64,000 nucleotides of DNA, from assembly GCA_027627225.1 (NCBI GenBank), contig CM051024.1, positions 78,142,004 to 78,206,003 on the forward strand, written 5' to 3'. The notes under the pieces were generated by a model. The model was not told the DNA's origin and ran no database searches. It saw nothing but the letters and a program-made list of their open reading frames with translations. The DNA comes from Congeria kusceri. Lineage: Eukaryota > Mollusca > Bivalvia > Myida > Dreissenidae. Every line of letters starts with the position of its first letter. The stretch's first letter is position 1. Shown here piece after piece: positions 11,291 to 23,060 of this stretch. The position numbers and the translations under genes were made by a program.

Positions 11291-13160
11291 TATATATATG
11301 GACGTTTATAGATTAAACATTTCGTTTACATGATCTCCATACATTTTTTTTTTCTGTGGGCCATATTGAATAAACAACCAGGGCTCTAGATAAGTGGAGT
11401 TTTGGAGTAAATACTCATCAAATTTAGTAATGAGTAGCAATTTTTGATTCAATATTTATACATCTTTAAAACATAAGAATAATTACCAATATTCATAGTT
11501 TAGCCGTTGTTGGGGTAAATACCCCTTTATTGTTTAATTTAGTGAGTACTAGTACTATGTAAGTTAAGTTTAAAACACTGAACAACGTATGTTTGTTCTA
11601 GAGGCATAGCCAAAGTAGGTCGACAATAAATATACGTCACAAAGACAAACAAATCAACAATTTTTCATTTTTAATAAAACATTTGAATAGTAAAATTAAA
11701 CAATCTGCCACATTCCCTAACCGTTCATTCCAACTCGTATATCGCAATATACATAAATAACACGAATACATAATCAGCTGAATAAGAAGAGAATGCATTG
11801 ATTACACAAACGACGTCATTTGTTTAGTATACAATGTAGTAGTGTTTGTCACGTGACTACTAATCAATACATTGTCACTAATCGAAAGATATACTTGATA
11901 TAAATTGGGAAACTATCTTGTTTTAATAGTTGTCCGTTTTTCTGCAGCATACCGTTGATATGCTCCTTTAGCAAGAATATAATGCTTATTTCTTTAAAGG
12001 TTTTTATGTTACTTTATCCACTACGTGCAATAGTCACTAGAAATACTGCAACAAAACACACTGCATTGCTTTATTGTTTAATATTTGCAATTAGATTCTC
12101 GATATGTATTCACGTTGTAGTTTTATTGATGGTAGTACATACAATTGCTCGACTTTTCCGTCTTTATATAATATTTTTGTGTACGTATGTTTATTTATCT
12201 GTTTGTATTTAGTATATGCAAAATCTATTGCATAAATCCACATTTACTATAATTTGTACCCGTACCTTTTCATCCATAGACACTTTATAATGTGATATAA
12301 ATTCGAACATTTTTGCTGCTTTATGTGATTCGTTAAACACGTTTGAGGATAATTAATTATTTTTTCCAAACTATTTCTATGTGATGTGAAATATTTCGCT
12401 TGTTTATATACATGTATTATGTTCTAGTTTTGCAATTTGTAAGGAAAAAATAAATGGTGTCCCTTTATCATATATGTGAATAAGGTACCATTAATACCTG
12501 GGTCCTTGTTACATAAAAGTCGTATGTTTTTCTTTAAGTATTTTGACTTTACTTTAATTTTTAATGATAAGTATTTATTAAATTGAATACTTTACTGTTA
12601 TGTACGCAATAGTAAATAGTAAATAATTCAATTGGATCTGATAGTTAATAAATACCGAGCTTAATTTCATAATGAAGGCTAAGAAAAAATGATGATTTAA
12701 AAGATATGGACAAGATTTTACCGAAGAGATCTGGGATAAGGTCCCAAAACCAATTTCATAGTAACATGAACGCTGTTTAATGTGTATATGTTTGAACGAA
12801 TTTCGCTAAAATAGCTTGTTAAAACCTGGTAAAATAAACTCCAAAGTAAAAATGAACAGCCGTTTTCGTCTTCTTATGGCTTGATTTTCATCGTTTTATC
12901 TCCTAGAAAACGACGAACTTGGTGAGCGGAAGTCCACATTGTTTTATGAAAAGGTTACAGTGTCGATAGTTATTGGCAGGTCCACGAAAAAGTAGTAAAT
13001 AAAAGATATAGGATGTCGTTAAATTGGATTACATCGTTTCAGAAAAAGCTTTTTTGTTTACTATTCCGATGTCGTAACGGACTCTTTAGCAAATAATTTA
13101 AAACAACAAAAACATAAATAATAATAAATTAAAAACAAATTCTTTGGATAAAATCCCTGT
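11291..13160. other. AT-rich intergenic stretch with no recognised gene
   Basis: This lies between the 3' ends of the b561 gene and BHMT. I see no supported exon; the few short reading frames lack conserved motifs. AATAAA at 11369-11374 is too far from the b561 stop (over 1 kb, beyond a MITE) to assign with confidence. Confidence 0.5.
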
Positions 13161-13166
13161 TTTATT
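13161..13166 (-). terminator. BHMT: Possible poly(A) signal of BHMT
   Basis: AATAAA on the minus strand lies about 210 bp past the BHMT stop. The transcript would then include the decayed duplicate of the coding end at 13185-13300 in its 3' UTR. Confidence 0.4.
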
Positions 13167-13184
13167 TTAACATAGATAATACAA

Positions 13185-13300
13185 ATATTAACCCTACATG
13201 GAAAAAAAAACACAAAAAATCAACAATAACTCATAAGCCATCTTCCGCCATCCATTTTTCCGCCGTTTACATCTCCGCAAATCGCGGAATAAGTTTACCA
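13185..13300 (-). pseudogene. Decayed tandem copy of the end of the last BHMT exon
   Basis: On the plus strand CTCATAAGCCATCTTCCGCCATCC matches the true gene end CTCATAAGCCATCGCCCGTCATCC at 13374-13397. The similarity continues on both sides, from CTACATGGA in the 3' flank to ACATCTCCGC in the coding part. It is therefore a duplicate of roughly 110 bp of stop codon, coding end and 3' flank, about 140 bp downstream of the original. It has no function that I can see. Confidence 0.75.
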
Positions 13301-13374
13301 TCTCGTACTAGAACACGTGAATATAATACAAATAATTAAATCTACATGGACGAAAGACAAAAATCCACAACAAC

Positions 13375-16300
13375 TCATAAGCCATCGCCCGTCATCCACT
13401 TCGCCGTCTTCGACATCTCCGCGCCGTAATTTTTCGCCTTGTCGCCGAAGACCATACTGAGATCCGTGCGCGTCCGGAACTTCGACGCTGGTGGCTCCTT
13501 CGCGTATACTTCCGCCAGCTCCCGCGTGAGGTTCGGCGCGTTGCCGCAGCACAGTCCGATGTACTGGACACCCGCTGCCTTGGCCTCCTCGGCGAACCGT
13601 CTGACGTCCAATCGGCTGCAACGCACGCAGTCCAGGTTGTCCGGATATACACGCTTGCCTGGGTAAGAAAACGCATACATGGAAGAAAGTTTACGGTATA
13701 TTAGTATAGCAACTATCTTATGTTTCATAATACGCAAGTCGACTGTCGATTATTATATCAGCCTTCTTTGCACGTGTGCTGATGTCACTTTATGGCTTTC
13801 CAGGCACACACTACAGGGCATTAGCATAAACACAATTTCCTGGTTTAAAAAAATGCACACATGGAAGGAAGTTTATACTATCTTATATTTCCACTTACCA
13901 CTCGGCCTGTCTGATTCATGTACATGTCCGTGTAATTTTTACTTTAAGTAAGTGATTTCAACAATTTCAACGAAAACAACAGAAACACTCTAAAATATTT
14001 AATCGCTTCGCGTTACAAATGCTTTAAACTGTAGATTTGTCAATCTATAAACATGTCGCATTAATCACTAGCCCATAGTATTTTGTTGAATGTCATCGCA
14101 CGTACCTGACTGCGGATCCCTCAGAGCAAAGAAGGTTTTCTCCTCAGCGTTCGTCCTGTAAGCCACCGGAAGTGCTGCTATCGGTACCTGGAACGGACCG
14201 GAAACAGACATTAATATATACGAGTATTTAGGAAAGTATATACATTGTATTTGCATAAAATAAGTTGTTAAAACGAAACGGGTAAAATTTAAATACAAAT
14301 TTCCATTTCCATGTATATGAATGATCTAGTTACTTGGAGCGTATGACATACAAAAGTGTTTATTATAGTGTCACCCCTCACGATTAAGGGCTAGCCAGTT
14401 TTGACTTATGAGACACCTTTACTGATGACCATCTTTACCCCCGATTCCTATCCTATATGACGGGCGCTTGGCTGGAAGGCAATCGGTACCCCTTGATTTA
14501 ACTAGCTGCTGGGTAGGCAACCGGCCATATCAGAACAAGCTCTGTGTAGGACTCGAACCTTCGACCTGCCGCTCCGTAGGCGAACGCCCTAACCACTAGG
14601 CCACGGAGCCATGTTGTGTATAATGACAAGGTTATACTGTAAACAGCTTACAAACAGCTTTGAACACAAGGAAAATGCCTTCTATCGTTTTTCTGTCATG
14701 ATTACAGGTAGACTCTTCTAATATGGTGTTCTGTGAACGGGAACTTATTGAGTTGGATGTGTACTTGGATGAGTACAGACGTGGGTGCCTCTCGTGCGAT
14801 ACGACGTTACACAACCAACTCGACTGATAAAAGTTCCCTGAACACCATATTAATATTATATTCTATATGTTAGGCGTGTCGTGGGAAAGTCGGGCTTAAT
14901 ACATGTGCGTTAAGTGTCGTCTCGGATTAGCCTGTGCAGTCCGCACAGGCCAATCCGAGACGACGATTTTCCGCCTACAGTGGATTTATGTTTAGAAGAG
15001 ACTTTCTTGAAACGGAAAATACCATACAAACGGAAAGTGTCGTCCTGGATTAGCCTGTGCGGACTGAAGTTTCCCACGACAAGCCAAATATGTTTCAAAT
15101 ATAACACAGCATCATACCGTACAAATCTTTTTAACCTCCCTAATCAGTGTCATGATGGATTCCGGTCCCCTGGAGCAGTTGAGGCCCACAACCGCAGCGC
15201 CGGCGTCCTGTAGGCGCCGGCACGCTTCCGGTATGGGAATCTCATCGGTGGTACGCTCCGGTACGTAGGCCGCCATGGTAATGACTGCTGGAAGACCTGA
15301 AACCGACATCGCGAGAATGTTATAGTGCATATATAGCATAAGAACGAAGTGGAAAATCTTACGATGATGCTAGCTCAGTTGATAGAGCGCTGGACTGTCA
15401 ATCCGGGGATCGTGAGTTCGAATCCCAGCCCGGCCACATAACTTGTGTGGGGATTGGTCATGAAATTATTTCTACGGCCATTCTCCCCCAACCTTTGATT
15501 CAAGTAGGGCAGTGGTCAGTTACTGGCATAAGTATGTGCACTTAGTACTGGTAAACCGCTTAGATCGGCTAAGCTTGCCAAGGAAAAGTGTGAGTAGGTT
15601 AAGTGACCGCCGTGATATGACTGAAATGCTGTTAAAAACGGCGAAAATCCAAACATACAAACAAACTTACGATGAAGGAATGAAAATGACTACCTGGTAC
15701 ACTAGTAGCTATTTACAACAAGAGCTGTCAGAGGACAGCGCGCTCGACTATTCGAAGTATTTCAGTTGGTACAAATTTTGGAAAGAGGAAGGGGCATAAA
15801 TTTGTTGAAATACAAAACTGAGTTATGGCAATTATTTCATCAAATTATTCCAAATTTCAATCTTATGTAGTTAATAACGTGTGTAGTTTTGATGTTACAA
15901 GTTTTGAATATAAACTTTAACCAGAAATATGTGTGAAAATGGTAATAACTCTGTCAAAATGCAACACTTAGTTATAGAAAGATTGCCCCTGATACTAGAG
16001 TTGATGACAACGGTATGTTTCTATTTTACAGTGAACAACTTATGTAGTTCAGAAGTTACAAAAGTTTTGAATATAAAATTTAACCAGAAAATCTATGTGA
16101 TACTCTGTTAAAATACAAAACAGAGTTATATAGAATGTTGCCCCTGATATAGGAGTTGATGACAAAGGTTTATTCCAATTTTTCAAGTGAATAACTTGTG
16201 TAGTTCTGAAGTTACAAAACTGTTGAATATAAACTTTAACGAGAAAATCTATGTGGAAAAGGGGCAAAACTCTCACAATACAAAACAGAGTTATGGAAAA

Positions 16301-19300
16301 TGTTGCCTCTGATACTAGAGTTGATGACAACGTTATATTCCAAGTTTGAAGTGAATACTGGATTATATCGGTGAATTATATCAGCAAAGAAGGCTGATAT
16401 AATAATCGACAGTCGACTTGCGTATATGAAACATAAGATAGTTGCTATACTATTATACCGTAACTGTAGTTTTGAAGTTACACGGCTTTTTAAATAAAAC
16501 CTTTAACCAAATTCAGACGCGGACGCCGATGCCGGGGATAGTAGGAAAGCCCACCTATTCTTTGAATAGTTGAGCTAAAGGATTCCACTTATCTCACATG
16601 TATGGTCGGTAGACGTAGCAACGTGTTAGAAAACCAAACCAACCATCAAAAATCCTTTCTTAAGGTACATTCTATAATTGTCGTGTATTTAACCTTCTCT
16701 GGCCATTTCATCTTTTAATTCCAGTCCGTTAGTAATTACATCTACTACATTACATTAGCTACGTTACAGCTGGAACATAGACTCGTGTCTGTTTCGATCT
16801 AAGATCTGTTTCAGGAAAAAGGGTAATGGGGTGGCGGTACGCCGATGTATTACAATTCGGTGGGTGGGGTAAATACAATTATTATATACGTGCATTTGGA
16901 AGATAACAATGCTCACTGTTTTACGAAGGCTAGGAAGGTCACAAACAACAAACAGGCACACTTTGACCAGCAAAAGAACGCTCATATACACAAGATTGCA
17001 CCAAAAACACGTCATTTCCGTAACTTTTCCTCAGTCTTGATGGACCTCACTCTGATCACATCGGCCACTTCAGATGAGCGGGTTATCTCGGCTTGTCGGG
17101 ATAAGCCGAGCGGTTACGATTAGACGGACCTTAGAGCGAACTCTGCATTTCCGTACCTTTTCCCCAGTCTTTGACGGCCCTCAGAGCGATCTCCGCTTCC
17201 CCGAACGCCCCGAACGTCTCGCCGATGATGAAGTCCGCCACTTCCTCCACCGCCCACTGCACCTGCTCCTGAAATTAAAGCGTTGAAATCAAAGCTTGGA
17301 CAGGTGAATATGTAATGATACACACTGAATCTGCTCCTGGAATAAAACGTTGGAATCCAAGCACTGACCGTAGAATACTGGAATACGGCGATGAAATCAA
17401 AGCACTGACATGTGAATACTGTAATACAGCATAGAAATCAAAGCACTGACAGGTGAATACTAGAACGTAGCGTTGAAATCAAAGCACAGACAGTAGACTA
17501 TTGGAATACAGCGTAGATATCAAAGCACTGTTAGGAGAATACTGGATTGTAGAGTTGAAATCAAAGCAGTTAGGAGAATACTGGAATACAGCATTGAAAT
17601 CAAAGAACTGACAATATAATACTGGAATACAGAAAAGAAATCAAAGCACTGACGTGGGAATACACAATACTGCGTTGAAATCAATGCACTACCAAATGAA
17701 TATTGGAATATAGCGCTGAAATCAATGCACTGACAGATGAATACTGGAATATAGCGTTGAAGTCAAAGCTCTGACATGTGAATGGAATATACCATTGAAA
17801 TCAAAGCATTGATAGGTAAATATTGGAATATAGCGTTGAAATCAAAGCACAGTGAATACTGGAATATAGCGTTGAAATCAAGCTCTGACAGGTGAATACT
17901 GGAATATAGCGTTGAAATCAATTAAAGCACTAACAAGTGAGTACTGGAATATAGCGTTGAAATCACAGCTCTGAAAGATGAATACTGGAATATAGCGTTG
18001 ACATCCAAGCACTGACAGTTGAATATGTAATGCAACGTTAAAATTAGAGCACTGACGGGTATATACTTTTCACACGCGAGATTGTGCAGCCAGTCCGGGA
18101 CATGAACCCAGGACCCCTCGTGTAGTGTACGAGTATTTTCCAGCAGCACATTTCTACAATGACTACCTTTGTAACTGGGTAACAAACTAGTTTCAATGTT
18201 TATAAGATGTGCGTTTTAATTAAGCAGAGTTGTTGTTTCTTGCGATTCATGGCAAGAGTAATTGTTAAAGAGTGCGGATCAGCGGAAGTCATTCCGACAG
18301 AAAATGAATTCCGGTCGACTGCCGGAATAATTTGCTATGTAACAGTTGTAGCATACTTTGACCGAAATATGTTACTTATTTAACGAGCCAGCAGGGCGAG
18401 GTTAAATAATTAACATATTGAGGTCAAAGGGTGCTACAACCAATGACATCGCAACTTTCTACAATGCCAATACCAGTCGGCAGTTCCTAGACGTGACGTG
18501 ATGTCTTGCATTCTTGACATCTGCGTCGTTTCCAAATTTAGTGCTGTCACACGGTCACGTGATGCGTTTGGAATGGGCAAGCTTACAATGCAATAAGTAG
18601 CGTGCGTATAAATTAAAAGCAAATTTCAATATAGTGCACGCTACTTATTGCACGATAACCTTGCATATTAGTCTCCGCCCACCAGTTACCGTTCCAATAT
18701 CACAGTTACTGAATATCGGCAAACAAAGAAAACTCTCTGAAATATGGTATAACTAACAGCTATTTTACTCGAAGTAACACTAAGTCGAGAACTATTTCCT
18801 CAAAATATGGAAGACACTATCGTGTTGAATACGACGTGACCACAAGAAAAACATTTTTCTTTTTGTTTACTATTTAATTCAAATAAAAATCAAACATGTG
18901 GGTAATAGTTGTATAAAAATATCAGCTGATATTTACTTTTAAAGCAGTAACAGCGGCCAGAACAGCACACAGTTTTGGATTAACTATTGTGCATATAAAC
19001 ATATGTTGAAGGGAAAATCCAATCCAGTATCCAATGACAAAAATGTGGGCGTGTGCGTGGATTGCGCTGTATTTAAAAACACATCAAAAACGTATATTTA
19101 AATAGTACACGCGACATACCTTGAACATGGCATAAATGGTCTCGTGCGTGTTGGGATCATCCGGCTTGTAGAGGGGCGTGTTAGAGAGGTTTCCAGCCAT
19201 GAGTTTTCCGTGTCTGTCGGCCACCTCCCGCGCCATTTTGAGAGCCGTGCGGTTCAGTTCCTCTAGGTCCTCCTCCCTACCTCGAAGCCTCAACATCTCT

Positions 19301-22300
19301 CTGTGACCATAATACTGCAAGTGCCAAACAGATTTGTCACCGGATTCTTTATCAGTCGACTACGTCCCTCTTTCCCGACCAGCGCGCGTTCGTATGAACA
19401 TAGCTATTTGGGGCTTTACAAACACATGTAATTGCAATTGTTTATTTACCCTATCTACATAATGCATTTATCCTTAACTGCTTTCTCACAAACACAATAC
19501 TATTCATGCGAAAACAAATGTCAATGAACAATGGTTTAAAGACGTTCGCAACAAAAAGAAAATAATTGGGTTAATTTCTCCTTTTGCTTCATTATTTCTT
19601 TATTGTACATAGGTTACAATATACTAATTTCAATAAATATACATTGATCTATAGATCAGTGTAAATATACGTCTTTGTAAGTCACCAAGTGCTAGTCAAT
19701 GGTTAATAGTTCATAAAGCATTGTAATAATATAATACACACGAATACAATGTATTGCCAAACAAATTAGTTTTAAAAAAGATCAAATAAATATCTCCATT
19801 CTATTTTGGCCATTGATACGTTGTTTTCGTTAACACGAAACATGAAAAGGCTACACAGGTACCCTATTTAAAGTCCAATATTTCCCAAACAAGTTCGGTA
19901 ACCCATTATTTTTATTAATGTTTTGGTGTAAGCATTCATTGGTGCATGTATGTGCGAAAATTTAAGAAAATATGTAGTTTGAAATTAAATAGATTGATGC
20001 ATAATAAATGACGTTTCAGAAGATATTATTAGTACCCATTTGACCTAAGTGTCCAGTCAAATTCATTATTTTAACAGTAAATGCAGGTAAAGCGTTTTTA
20101 ATTACCAAAATACACTTGTATATTGCCCAACAAGACATGTGAAAACATATCAGTTGAAAGAACCATAACCTTGTTTGAAAAAAGCTCTCCTATATACTTA
20201 AAACATTTATAAAAAAATCCGAACTGAAAAAGGGGCTTCAACAGGTACCGTATTCAAAACCCAGTATTTCCGGAGAAAGGCCGGTGACCCCTATTTTTTA
20301 ACACTGTGTGTTTTAGTTTCAGTATACAATAATACATGTATACGGAATTTTTTAACAAAATATGCCGTTTGGAACAAAAGATTTTCGTATATTTGATTGT
20401 TGATTGATGTTTTCAAAAGCATATTAAATGCATAATTAACCTCATTAAGTGTCCATTTAAGGTCATTGTGTAAATGGTAAATATTGATAAAGCGCGTTTT
20501 ATCATTAAACTGCACTTGTATATTGCCAAACGAAACATTAAAAAAAGATGCATTAAAAAATCTGCGTCCTTGTTTGAATATGAACGCTTTATATAATTGA
20601 ACATTGCTAGTCACAGAAACTGAAAAAAGGGCTTCGACAGGTACGTATTTAAACCCCATTATTTCCGGAACAAGGCCGGTGACCCCTACTTTTTAAGACT
20701 TAGTTTTAGGATACACTGACACATGTTTGTGTAAATTTTTAAGAAAATCAGTCGTTAGAAACAAATTGGAAAAAAAGTTGCGAACGTCTTTAAGATTTAC
20801 ACTTCAAGAATTACAGACACTAACATTTAAACAGGAACTTACTGTGAATGCTTCGATGACGTCACTCCCAGCATGCGCAAACTCTTCGTGGAGTTGCCTG
20901 ACTACTTCCGGATGGTCAAGAACGACCTCCGGTAGATAGTTGCCCAGCTGCAGATAGCCCCGCCTCTCGATTTCCCACATGTATCCTTCCGCCACCACAA
21001 GGGTCCCCCCATTTGCCAGCGCTTCCTGCAGACCTGTTGAAAAAGGCAGTTTAACATCCAGAGTATAATGAATGCGCGCGCATTCCAAATTAGCATACTG
21101 CGATCTGTCGCTTAATTATGATTTACATGGATTATCTGGACAGGTATGTAATATTTTCATAGCGTATAGTATGAAGTTTTCCTCTTATGTGTGTTCTGTG
21201 GTCTTTGCAACAAATGCAATGACACGTGACAAATCGATCGTAATCGTTAAGTTGTAATACTGAGATACTGACAACTATAAAGATTAATTTGTCGCGTTTT
21301 CAAGAAAGAAAAAAAACACAGGCATTTGACGCGTTGCTATGATAATTATTAGCAAAATGCAATGTTTGATGAGAAATAATCAACAAATGATGAAAAAAAA
21401 ATGGAAAGAAAGGACAGTGATTTTTTCAGTAATTAGGCCAAAAAAAATCATTGTTGGTTTCCGCTTAATTCTCAAAAAAATCTACAGGGGGAGGTAAAAA
21501 AAATAAATATTTCTTTAACTGTTCTTTTGTTTCGCGGCATATTCACCACACAGTTTAGGTATATTGGACTGCATGTAAAATGTTAAACGCCTCCCATCAA
21601 CTGTACGTTACGGTATCTCATTAGCAAGAGCGACTGTCTCACGCAGACTAAATCGAATTGTTTGCTAATATCCGAAAAGCCGCATTTCAGCGAAAACTGC
21701 TTTTTCTACTGAAAGTCAGAAAAGGTTAATGATCGATGGCCAACTTTAACAGCCTCGGCAGAACAAATTAGTGGGGGGGGGGAGGGGGGAGGGTAAGCGG
21801 AATTAAACAACCTTTCAAATTTTTTTACGCCTTATTATCATAGCAACGTCTTAAGTGCCTGGGCTTCAAATTAGTGGTGCTTATTAACTTAGTAATGAAT
21901 TATAAGGGCGGTCAGTTACAGTGTACCAGTAATATGATATTTTTTTCAATTTAATATCATGCACAATAGAGATAGTTTGAACAGCAAATTCGAACACGTT
22001 TATAGAGTACTAAGAAGGAAAACTCCGATGTACACTGCTAAGAACGGCAACTCAGTTACATGTCAATATACATGTAGGACACGTGTATCAAATAAACACT
22101 AGGTTAATGTGACCTGAATATTATAGACCAGATGGTGGCATTTTTGTAAACGAACGATTTAATGTGTTAAAATGCTTATTTTTACATACGAAAAGAATAT
22201 ACGGTAATATAATATAAATAAAAGTAAAAATACTCATTAGCATCGACATTTTGTAAAAGTTAATAAGCTATTATAAGTATAATAAAATCATGCTATATTG

Positions 22301-22344
22301 ATGTCATATGTGCTTGAAGCAACAACAACAGCGTTACCTTTCAT
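13375..22344 (-). CDS. BHMT: Betaine--homocysteine S-methyltransferase-type enzyme, complete (7 coding exons)
   Basis: In transcript order the coding exons are 22344-22338 (ATG AAA G), 21033-20843, 19314-19120, 17268-17157, 15296-15118, 14187-14106 and 13658-13375 (TGA at 13375-13377). All phases agree: 1,050 nt, 349 residues. The family transfers a methyl group from a donor such as betaine to homocysteine, using zinc held by three cysteines. Those cysteines are visible in VGLNCSRGP (Cys209) and IGLCCGNAP (Cys292, Cys293). Other family blocks are [15 protein letters not shown] near the N terminus, [17 protein letters not shown] and [14 protein letters not shown]. The protein is shorter than vertebrate BHMT (about 400) because the C-terminal oligomerisation tail is missing, as in many invertebrate BHMT-like proteins, so the methyl donor is not certain. 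The start is chosen because the short exon gives Met-Lys-Gly in phase with a good GTAACG donor. A possible AATAAA signal lies at 13166-13161. Confidence 0.9.
14345..14612 (-). mobile_element. tRNA-derived SINE in a BHMT intron
   Basis: Read on the minus strand it begins GGCTCCGTGGCCTAGTGGTT (A box) and continues to GAAGGTTCGAGTCCTA (B box), which is a good tRNA-like head. A body of about 190 bp includes GGCCGGTTGCCTACCC and CTTAATCGTGAGGGG. It has the same orientation as BHMT. It is unrelated to the other SINEs in the window. Confidence 0.75.
14718..14855. mobile_element. Short hairpin MITE
   Basis: AATATGGTGTTCTGTGAACG and the inverted AATATGGTGTTCAGGGAACT close an element of about 138 bp, with more imperfect pairing inside. 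Non-coding, in a BHMT intron between the SINE and the next palindromic MITE. Confidence 0.65.
14871..15088. mobile_element. Palindromic MITE (CCCGGATTAGCCTGTG family), copy 2
   Basis: It begins TAGGCGTGTCGTGGGAAAG and ends TTTCCCACGACAAGCC. The right arm has lost the hairpin partner and the GCATTAAGCC stretch, so this copy carries an internal deletion. Its right end lies only about 30 bp from the BHMT exon at 15118-15296. Confidence 0.85.
15368..15665 (+). mobile_element. Full-length tRNA-derived SINE with target-site duplication
   Basis: The head is tRNA-like: TAGCTCAGTTGATAGAGCG (A box), a GTC triplet in the anticodon position and GTGAGTTCGAATCCCAGC (B box). A 230 bp body follows, ending in an AAACATACAAACAAA tail. 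The direct repeat CTTACGATGA flanks it exactly (15358-15367 and 15666-15675). It is the reference copy for the split one at 6078-7750. It lies in a BHMT intron in antisense orientation. Confidence 0.92.
15780..16383. repeat. Tandem repeat of about 175 bp, three copies
   Basis: Units share AAAACAGAGTTATGG, TGTTGCCCCTGATACTAG, GTTGATGACAA and ACTTTAACCAGAAAATC. It is the inverted counterpart of the four-copy array at 39345-40020. Both are probably pieces of one repeat family. No protein is encoded. A 95 bp foreign insert ends the array at about 16360-16464. Confidence 0.85.
17014..17150 (-). pseudogene. Decayed partial copies of a BHMT exon end
   Basis: CATTTCCGTAACTTTTCCTC at 17014 and GACGGACCTTAGAGCGAACT at 17125 resemble the true exon end and donor, CATTTCCGTACCTTTTCCCC and GACGGCCCTCAGAGCGATCT (17149-17195). 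They lie just beyond the donor of the real exon. They are too eroded to be alternative exons. Confidence 0.6.
17281..18060. repeat. Minisatellite of about 42 bp units next to a BHMT exon
   Basis: About 17 units such as GAATACTGGAATATAGCG plus TTGAAATCAAAGCACTGACA lie directly upstream (minus strand) of the exon at 17157-17268. Units nearest the exon contain CTGCTCCTGGAATAAAACG. This mirrors the true exon/intron border CTGCTCCTGAAATTAAAGCG, so the array seems to have grown from the acceptor region. Confidence 0.92.
18346..18442. repeat. Long inverted repeat (cruciform-capable)
   Basis: GTTGTAGCATACTTTGACC and GGTCAAAGGGTGCTACAAC pair, and the pairing continues inward through GTTACTTATTTAAC and GTTAAATAATTAAC around a short loop. 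It may be a tiny MITE in a BHMT intron. Confidence 0.8.
18586..18647. repeat. Inverted repeat around a short AT-rich loop
   Basis: GCAATAAGTAGCGTGCGTATA and the opposite CACGCTACTTATTGCA form a stem of about 15 bp with a loop near 27 bp. It lies in the same BHMT intron. Confidence 0.7.
19840..20760. repeat. Satellite-like tandem repeat, about 390 bp unit, 2.5-3 copies
   Basis: The border CAGGTACCCTATTTAAAG recurs near 20245 (CAGGTACCGTATTCAAAA) and 20640 (CAGGTACGTATTTAAACC). Each is followed by a TTTCC...GGTGACCCCTA...GTGTAAATTTTTAAGAAAAT series. It fills the BHMT intron up to about 85 bp from the exon at 20843-21033. Confidence 0.85.
21328..21850. mobile_element. MITE with TTTCCGCTTA repeats, copy B
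   Basis: The ends GACGCGTTGCTATGATAAT and (inverted) GACGTTGCTATGATAATAA are good terminal inverted repeats. Inside are GGTTTCCGCTTAATT on the left, GTAAGCGGAATTAAAC on the right, and a G-run near 21775. It lies in BHMT intron 1. Confidence 0.7.
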
Positions 22345-22702
22345 TGTTCACTCCTGAAATGTAGAGCAGAAGACAATCGAAGCAATAACGAGTGCTGGCA
22401 CAATGACCTGTCAATTTTGTGGGTGTTTATCATGAAGGATAACCCATGAGTCGAAATTTAGCCTCTGTTCCGTATTTCTATGTAGTTCACAAACTATGAC
22501 TTCGTGATTGTGTAAAGTAAGATAAACCGGTACTAAACCTGCATACAGACGTTGCGTGTTCACGAATTTTTATTAAGTGCCTTTTTGACGGAAGCCTGTT
22601 ATGGCCAGTTAAATTTGGCTCTATACATGAACGCGAAGATGCGACAACCTGAATTTAATTTTTCATCTTCGCCCTCAGAATTTCAGAGACACATTTCATT
22701 AA

Positions 22703-23060
22703 AGGGACTGTTTCTAAGAAAAGAGCCCCAAAGGGGCAATACCGTTAAAAAAATCTGAAAGATATTAATACTGGCCTAAAATAAAATAAAAATAATGTAC
22801 ATATATATATTGGGAAGTGTTTACGCATTTCGAGAAAAAAACAACATTTTAATATTATTTAGGTCGTGCTTGTTTTGGTCCTATTATTGTTTATATTTGG
22901 ACGTCAGAATCATGAGTATGTAGGTAATCATAGTATGCAGTCAAAACTCACATATTTACACAAGTCAAAATATCGCAAATGGTTAGAGCATTACTGAGTA
23001 ATCACCTTGTCATTGGTTCTTATGAAGTCGATCGGCGTCCTAAGTTCGGTACCCAACCCG
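22703..23060 (+). mobile_element. TTAAAGGG-type repeat with tRNA-like right end, copy 1
   Basis: It starts TTAA/AGGGACTGTTTC and shares AGATATTAATACT, TTTTGGTCCT and TTGGACGTCAGAAT with 40935-41290. Its right end has GGTTAGAGCATTACTG and GAAGTCGATCGGCGTCCTAA, a worn tRNA-like block. The right terminus is not recognisable. Confidence 0.5.

Noticed and set aside
11955..12212. 85-residue hydrophobic frame
   Set aside because: AT-rich sequence gives hydrophobic translations by chance; no exon borders, motif or matching neighbour.
15368..15440. True tRNA gene (Asp-like GTC triplet)
   Set aside because: The segment is the head of a SINE with a 230 bp body, A-rich tail and 10 bp target duplication; stem pairing is incomplete.
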